From contig JAAZXW010000004.1 of NCBI GenBank assembly GCA_014239955.1, positions 1 through 64,000 on the forward strand: a stretch of DNA of 64,000 nt, in the 5' to 3' direction. This document shows, piece by piece, positions 59,654-64,000 of the stretch. Within the stretch, counting starts at the first letter, position 1, and the number at the start of each line of letters is the position of its first letter. Both the position numbers and the translations under genes were made by a program. This DNA comes from Methanobacteriota archaeon (GTDB taxonomy: Archaea > Thermoplasmatota > Poseidoniia > Poseidoniales > Thalassarchaeaceae). The notes below the pieces were generated by a model, which did not search any database, was not told the DNA's origin, and saw nothing but the letters and a program-made list of their open reading frames with translations.

Positions 59654-61120
59654 GTGGCGAGTAACACCTCAGACCTCCCCAATCCGTATGGAGAAGACGC
59701 TTCCTTTGGGCAGACAACCGAAACCGCCCTCACTCGAAGAGTCAGAATTAGGGATTCACAACGAGTTCTGTGGACTAGAATTACCTCCATAAGATGGAGT
59801 GGGTGGACTAGAACGACAATCTCGGCAGCAGCAATACTTGCCACCGCTCTATTTGCCTCGGGGTGGGGTGAAGAATACCTCTTGGTGGGCGTCTCACTCT
59901 TCGCGATTCAAACTATCCTTTTCTTCCCTGCTTTGCTGGCCTCGTCCTTCGCTAAGATGTCTGCTAGGGACAGGCTTCAGTTGAAAATTGGTAACAACCG
60001 CTCAATGGAAGCGTACCCTGGAGTAGAACGAATCCTCAATACCCTTCATGAGAGGACTCTGAGGGAGAGGACAAGGACTCTATGCGCCGCTCTTGCAGCG
60101 GGGGCTCTCAATTCGGTTGACAACTTCGAGACTGGTACCGTTTTGACATCGATACTTTACGGACTGGCCCTTTTCCTGGGCGCTATCTCGTTGATCAACA
60201 CGCTTCAGTTGGAGCGCAGAATTCCAATGATCGACACGGACTTCCCTCTACTTTCCATGCATGCTCCCACACTCCATGAGAGCACCCTGGATCGGGTGCT
60301 ATCCGATTTGGTCGTAGCCCATTTGGATCCAGAGACCGCTGGAGCATGGGATGATTGGGTAATGGGTTTGGAGAACAAGGTCCGCTCCAACCAGACCCCA
60401 GAATCTGCAGTTGAACACCTACTGCGCGTCCTTCACCTCAACCATCTAGGTCTTTTGGATAATGAAAGACTGATTTCCGAGTCCAAGAGGGTGTTTCGAG
60501 TAGCTGCAATCGACGATCTGAATAATGAAGAGTCGAAGTTCTGCTACAGAACCCTCCGAAGGCTAATGGCGCACACAAGGGCATGGCAACCTGGTCTTTT
60601 CAGGCTGATAGACCGACTCGAAGATGCAGCACTCAGAGGACACTCATCGCTAATTGAGAACTCATGGAGACTAGATCTCGATCTCCCTCCAAGATGCTCC
60701 CAAGGGCAGGGTGATTTGTTCGTAATGGTTCACAATCATTCTGGAAAGCCATCACAGGTTGAGGTCGACATTATTGCTGCCGATGGGGAACCCCATCATC
60801 AGACTCTCAGACTAAACCCACCAGTTTCCAGACAACCCAAGAAACCTGCGAAGATAGGGGAGGAGGGGAATGATATTGTCGATGTTCTAGGTAGGCTAAT
60901 CGACAACTGCCTGGTCTTGTGGATTGGCTTGGCATGGCCACAGGGGTCAACAGGTTCCAAACCAGTACAAGTCAACCTAAGAGAACAAAATGGGGGGACT
61001 CTCTCATCTTTCGTAGTTCAGACCACCCTCTCCTCGGGCTTCAACCCAGAAGGAGCGACTGAGAAGATGCTGGATGCCGCGGCAGCAGTCAGACGGATCG
61101 CTATTTCAGTAGCGGAGTGA
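59654..61120 (+). CDS. Membrane protein of unknown function with large cytoplasmic domain
   Basis: About 488 residues. Two pairs of hydrophobic helices (ILATALFASGWGEEYLLVG, LFAIQTILFFPALLASSFA, then TLCAALAAGALNS and ILYGLALFLGAISLINTL) precede a long soluble helical region with conserved-looking ERRIPMIDTDFPLL and a C-terminal beta-rich part (DLFVMVHNHSGKPSQVEVDI). No family recognised. The open frame extends upstream through tRNA-Arg to 59411, so the start must be later: GTG 59654 or ATG 59579. The first 45 residues are polar and may be cytoplasmic. Confidence 0.65.
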   Translation: MASNTSDLPNPYGEDASFGQTTETALTRRVRIRDSQRVLWTRITSIRWSGWTRTTISAAAILATALFASGWGEEYLLVGVSLFAIQTILFFPALLASSFAKMSARDRLQLKIGNNRSMEAYPGVERILNTLHERTLRERTRTLCAALAAGALNSVDNFETGTVLTSILYGLALFLGAISLINTLQLERRIPMIDTDFPLLSMHAPTLHESTLDRVLSDLVVAHLDPETAGAWDDWVMGLENKVRSNQTPESAVEHLLRVLHLNHLGLLDNERLISESKRVFRVAAIDDLNNEESKFCYRTLRRLMAHTRAWQPGLFRLIDRLEDAALRGHSSLIENSWRLDLDLPPRCSQGQGDLFVMVHNHSGKPSQVEVDIIAADGEPHHQTLRLNPPVSRQPKKPAKIGEEGNDIVDVLGRLIDNCLVLWIGLAWPQGSTGSKPVQVNLREQNGGTLSSFVVQTTLSSGFNPEGATEKMLDAAAAVRRIAISVAE

Positions 61121-61186
61121 TAATCCGGAAGGACCCCCATAAAGCGTCACGTTCTTGTGATTGGGACCTCTGGCACATAGAGAAAG

Positions 61187-62626
61187 ATGGAGTCCAGAGA
61201 AGTAGTCATCATCGGTTCGGGTCCCTCGGCGCTTCGCGCAGCGATAGCCTGCGCAGACGGGGGGGTTGCCCCCTTGATGATAGATGAACTAGGCATCGGC
61301 TCCGCCTCGGGTTCTCCACCAGTAGCCGGACTCGCAGCCTCGATTGACGAATTGAACTCGGCGGCTCACACGGAGGATACTCTCGCAGCAGGTGGCGAGT
61401 TGTGCAACGAGTCTACCGTTTCTAGGACTTGCAATGAGGGTGTTCCAACACTTGCTGAGTTGGAGAGGTGGGGGCTGGCTCTTAGGCGTAGGCAGGGGGG
61501 TCTGCCACATGCCGCCCCTGCTCCCGGGCACCAAGTACCCCGGCTAACAGGCTGTGGGGACTCAACTGTCAGGGAAGTTACCAGAGTACTAGAAGAGCAG
61601 ACGATCAAGCGAGGGATACAGAGGAACGCCGACTACTTGCCCCTCTCCATAGTATCAGACAACAATCAGGTTAGAGGCATAGTCACTCTGAATATATCTA
61701 CGGGACGAATCGAACCATTCCAGACAAAGGCTGTAATTCTGGCGACTGAGGGTCATCAAGGCCTGTGGTCAAGCCCAAGCGAGGGACCGGGAACCGGCTC
61801 AGCTCTTGCAATATCCGCTGGAATAGAAATGAGGGGGATGGAAACCACTCCCAGACACCCACTAACTATCAGGGACTGTGGAATCCACATTCCCATGGAT
61901 GTTCTCGGCTCGGGTGGCAGAATAAGGAGGGAAAACGGGGACGACATCGGTCCAGAGGAAGCACTCGGGGGGGAGCCCTGTGTGCTCGATTTGAGAGCCA
62001 TTGATTCCGATGCTAAAATTTGGTTCTCCCAGACATCACAACGGATCAGGGACAGAATAGACCTTGACATCACAAGGGACGTAATCCCATTATCTCCAGG
62101 TGTAGCGTATACTACAGGAGGAGCACCCTGTGATCATGAGGGAAGAGTAATTTTCGAGGAACAAAACACAGAGGGCTCATCAGCGGGGCTATGGCACACT
62201 GGGCTATATGCTGCTGGGAGGAGTGCCCATACCGGAATGCACGGGAACTCTCCACTCCCCGGAAACCTGCTACTGGATGACTTAGTTTCTGGAAAGGCCG
62301 CTGGTACCCACGCCGCTGGATGGGCTCCAAGCACCCAATTCGGGGGGTCTACCCAAATCGATCAAGCCGTCCAGGAAGCATCGAACAGGATCTCTTCAAT
62401 CAGAGAAGGAGAGGGTGCCACCGTTGGGAATTTCGCCTCTAAATTATCTGCCGCGATCTCGGCCAAGGCTTCCTCCAAGGAGGCAGCATTGGTTGAAATC
62501 AGAGGCATGAAAGACTCCGGGTTCAGACTCGTCGACACCTCGGCAGTCATGAACACCGAGATGGTGGAGGCCCTCCGATTGCATGGGTTGGCCTCAGTTG
62601 CTGAGTCAATCCTAACCTCTGGGTGA
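61187..62626 (+). CDS. FAD-dependent SdhA/FrdA/NadB-like flavoprotein
   Basis: A 479-residue flavoprotein of the fumarate reductase/succinate dehydrogenase/L-aspartate oxidase superfamily. The FAD loop is VVIIGSGPSALRAAIACADG; HTEDTLAAGGELCNES, TTGGAPCDHEGRV and GLYAAGRSAHTGMHGNSPL with LPGNLLLDDLVSGKAAG follow the SdhA order. The histidine that attaches FAD covalently in SdhA (RSHTVAAQGG) is absent (SPPVAGLAAS here), so FAD would be bound non-covalently as in soluble fumarate reductases and NadB. No iron-sulfur or membrane subunit is adjacent. The C-terminal domain is shorter than SdhA. Reaction not assigned. Confidence 0.8.
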   Translation: MESREVVIIGSGPSALRAAIACADGGVAPLMIDELGIGSASGSPPVAGLAASIDELNSAAHTEDTLAAGGELCNESTVSRTCNEGVPTLAELERWGLALRRRQGGLPHAAPAPGHQVPRLTGCGDSTVREVTRVLEEQTIKRGIQRNADYLPLSIVSDNNQVRGIVTLNISTGRIEPFQTKAVILATEGHQGLWSSPSEGPGTGSALAISAGIEMRGMETTPRHPLTIRDCGIHIPMDVLGSGGRIRRENGDDIGPEEALGGEPCVLDLRAIDSDAKIWFSQTSQRIRDRIDLDITRDVIPLSPGVAYTTGGAPCDHEGRVIFEEQNTEGSSAGLWHTGLYAAGRSAHTGMHGNSPLPGNLLLDDLVSGKAAGTHAAGWAPSTQFGGSTQIDQAVQEASNRISSIREGEGATVGNFASKLSAAISAKASSKEAALVEIRGMKDSGFRLVDTSAVMNTEMVEALRLHGLASVAESILTSG

Positions 62627-62627
62627 T

Positions 62628-63053
62628 ATGGTGGAAGAAGATCCCAGCATCTTCACGATGATAATCGAAGGGGAGATTCCTTGTCACAAGATCTACGAGG
62701 ACGACTTGGTTTTCGCATTCCTAGACATCAATCCATTCAGTCCGGGTCACACACTAGTTGTTCCCAAGGAAGCGACTAGAACGCTGGACAAGTTGAGCGA
62801 TGAATCGGCAGGGGCGCTGGGCAGGGTCCTCCCTAGAATTTCAAGGGCAATAATGAGAGCCACCGGGGCTGAAGAGTTCAACGTGATTCAGAACAACGGC
62901 CCAAACGCATTCCAGAGCGTTTTCCACGTGCACTTCCATATCATTCCCAAGATGGAGGATGGCAGAGGGCTTTCCTTCCCATTCAAGTCCACACCAATAG
63001 ATCACGAGGAAGCAGCAATTATGGCCTCGTCAATTAGAGAATTATTGGATTAA
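62628..63053 (+). CDS. HIT-family nucleotide-binding protein
   Basis: A 141-residue histidine-triad protein. IIEGEIPCHKIYEDDLVFAF, DINPFSPGHTLVVPK and NNGPNAFQSVFHVHFHIIPK with the HxHxH triad are typical of the HinT/Fhit-like branch acting on nucleotide phosphoramidates or adenylylated compounds. ATG 62628, immediately after the flavoprotein stop, so the two genes are probably cotranscribed. Confidence 0.94.
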   Translation: MVEEDPSIFTMIIEGEIPCHKIYEDDLVFAFLDINPFSPGHTLVVPKEATRTLDKLSDESAGALGRVLPRISRAIMRATGAEEFNVIQNNGPNAFQSVFHVHFHIIPKMEDGRGLSFPFKSTPIDHEEAAIMASSIRELLD

Positions 63054-63103
63054 CCACTCTCAATAATCAAGACCTCAAACCTTCTCGGAACACCGTGCCG
63101 GAT

Positions 63104-64000
63104 ATGCAGGATGCACCCAATATCGAACCAGAGCTATCCAGTGGAGCAATGAAACTCAGAAGAAAAAAACTTGACCGACTGCCTTGGGATCACACCGGTA
63201 GACACCCGGGGAGCCCATTCTTCTGGCAGATAATCCTCCTAGTGATGGGAGTCGGCCTACGGTATATTTTCAGGAGAAGCCAGTATGACAAGATCCCCGA
63301 ATTCGAGGGCGGCAGGGTCCTCTCAGCCATCCATCTAAACGGTCTGGTTGACCCCTCAACAATGGTCCATTCCCAGGATAGAAGAGTCATTTCCATGGGC
63401 AGACATGACTTGATGACTATGCCGTTGATTGGGTGGGTCTCTAGGAGAATGGGATCCCAACCAGTAATCAGGAAGTCAGAGATCGATAACGGGGTTTCGG
63501 ATGAAGAGTATGCAAGAAAAATCAACGACAGGACCCTGTTGACCATGACGAACTGCATCGCATCGGGACACAATGCGCTAGTAATGCCGGAGGGAAAATC
63601 CCATCAGGACTCAAGACTGCACAGATTCAAGACAGGGCCAATGAGATTCGCTCTAAATGCAGCCTCGATTGCACAATACAAGGGACTCCCATCTCCAGCA
63701 CTACAGCCCGTAGGCCTCCACTTCAGATGTCACTATTGGTTCAGGACCGACGTTTTCGTGGAGTTCCAAGAGCCTATTCCAGTCAAGGCTCCAGAGGTTC
63801 CGGGTGCCCCAGAGAGATTGTCATCAGGAGCATGGGAGGAACCCCCACCAGAACAAGTCAAATCTCTGCGTGACAGGCTATTCTCGTCTCTTTCAGAGAT
63901 TACTCCAGATGCACCGGATTGGGAAACATACCGAGCTTGGCACCTGATAGGGCATGTCAGAGCAAACGTAGCCAACAGTTCGCTCCAGTCATTCAAGGAT
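63104..64000 (+). CDS. PlsC-like 1-acylglycerol-3-phosphate acyltransferase (partial, cut by window end)
   Basis: An open frame of 299 codons from ATG 63104 to the last base, without a stop; the 3' end is missing. A membrane-like segment (FWQIILLVMGVGLRYIF) near residue 45 is followed by the acyltransferase block: SAIHLNGLVDPSTMV (HxNxxxDP), then ALVMPEGKSHQDSRLHRFK and TGPMRFALN, matching the FPEGxSH...KTG pattern of the Gat/PlsC-type glycerolipid acyltransferases. It lies 50 bases after the HIT gene. Acyltransferases of this type are unusual in archaea but reported in Marine Group II. Confidence 0.85.
   Translation, partial: MQDAPNIEPELSSGAMKLRRKKLDRLPWDHTGRHPGSPFFWQIILLVMGVGLRYIFRRSQYDKIPEFEGGRVLSAIHLNGLVDPSTMVHSQDRRVISMGRHDLMTMPLIGWVSRRMGSQPVIRKSEIDNGVSDEEYARKINDRTLLTMTNCIASGHNALVMPEGKSHQDSRLHRFKTGPMRFALNAASIAQYKGLPSPALQPVGLHFRCHYWFRTDVFVEFQEPIPVKAPEVPGAPERLSSGAWEEPPPEQVKSLRDRLFSSLSEITPDAPDWETYRAWHLIGHVRANVANSSLQSFKD

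Noticed and set aside
1-64000. CRISPR arrays, insertion sequences, prophage or toxin-antitoxin systems
   Set aside because: No regularly spaced repeats, transposase, integrase or phage structural gene was seen on either strand.

Overview
The window is archaeal and most probably comes from a marine planktonic euryarchaeon of the Marine Group II type (Candidatus Poseidoniales, class Thermoplasmata). Archaeal information and lipid genes are spread across it: ribosomal protein LX/L18a, prefoldin alpha, FtsY, RNA polymerase subunit P (Rpb12), a clamp-loader small-subunit relative, Trm5, diphthine synthase, an Nre repair protein, geranylgeranylglyceryl phosphate synthase and a geranylgeranyl reductase-like flavoprotein. 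These sit among bacterial-looking genes (UvrA, Vsr, MMPL exporter, lipobox lipoproteins, a PlsC-like acyltransferase) and a eukaryote-type OMP decarboxylase, a mixture known for this group. Genes are densely packed and no gap without a gene exceeds about 250 bases. I found no insertion sequences, CRISPR arrays or phage genes.

Layout. 0-3.4 kb: minus-strand amino-acid genes (PLP trans-sulfuration enzyme, threonine synthase) with a YczE-like membrane protein and CutA. 3.4-12.1 kb: plus-strand run with a geranylgeranyl reductase-like enzyme, HAD phosphatase, MMPL transporter, SDR epimerase and two paralogous beta-propeller lipoproteins. 12.1-24.1 kb: mainly minus strand, with LysE and BI-1 membrane proteins, UvrA next to Nre, MoeA, PurL-PurQ and a fluoride channel; TauE is plus. 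24.2-28.7 kb: eukaryote-type PyrF, a phosphatase, membrane/HTH proteins and a cysteine-repeat exported protein. 28.8-38.2 kb: dimethylargininase-like hydrolase, a giant exported protein preceded by a perfect palindrome, an M28 peptidase lipoprotein, a site-2 protease and a third beta-propeller lipoprotein. 38.3-43.9 kb: MFS exporter, then beta-CASP nuclease, AzgA purine permease and Apt on the minus strand.

At 43.95-44.14 kb two inverted G-string elements resembling archaeal Origin Recognition Boxes flank an AT-rich core. Gene polarity diverges there (mostly minus to the left, mostly plus to the right) and third-codon-position composition flips. I read this as a chromosomal replication origin, the most notable feature of the window.

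44.1-52.3 kb (mostly plus): ferredoxin, small Rossmann protein and GGGP synthase; ribosomal LX; CysQ and a CysC-nucleotidyltransferase fusion; prefoldin alpha, FtsY and a membrane-tethered degenerate receiver protein. 52.4-56.0 kb (minus): orphan Vsr nuclease, unknown proteins and diphthine synthase. 56.0-64.0 kb: Trm5, tRNA-Asp, GMP synthase amidotransferase subunit, RpoP, a degenerate clamp-loader protein, tRNA-Arg, a membrane protein, an SdhA-like flavoprotein, a HIT protein and an acyltransferase cut by the window end.

The genes suggest a heterotroph with exported peptidases and surface propeller proteins, purine synthesis and salvage, sulfur activation and isoprenoid lipid synthesis. All functional calls are from reading motifs in the translated sequence; no database search was run.
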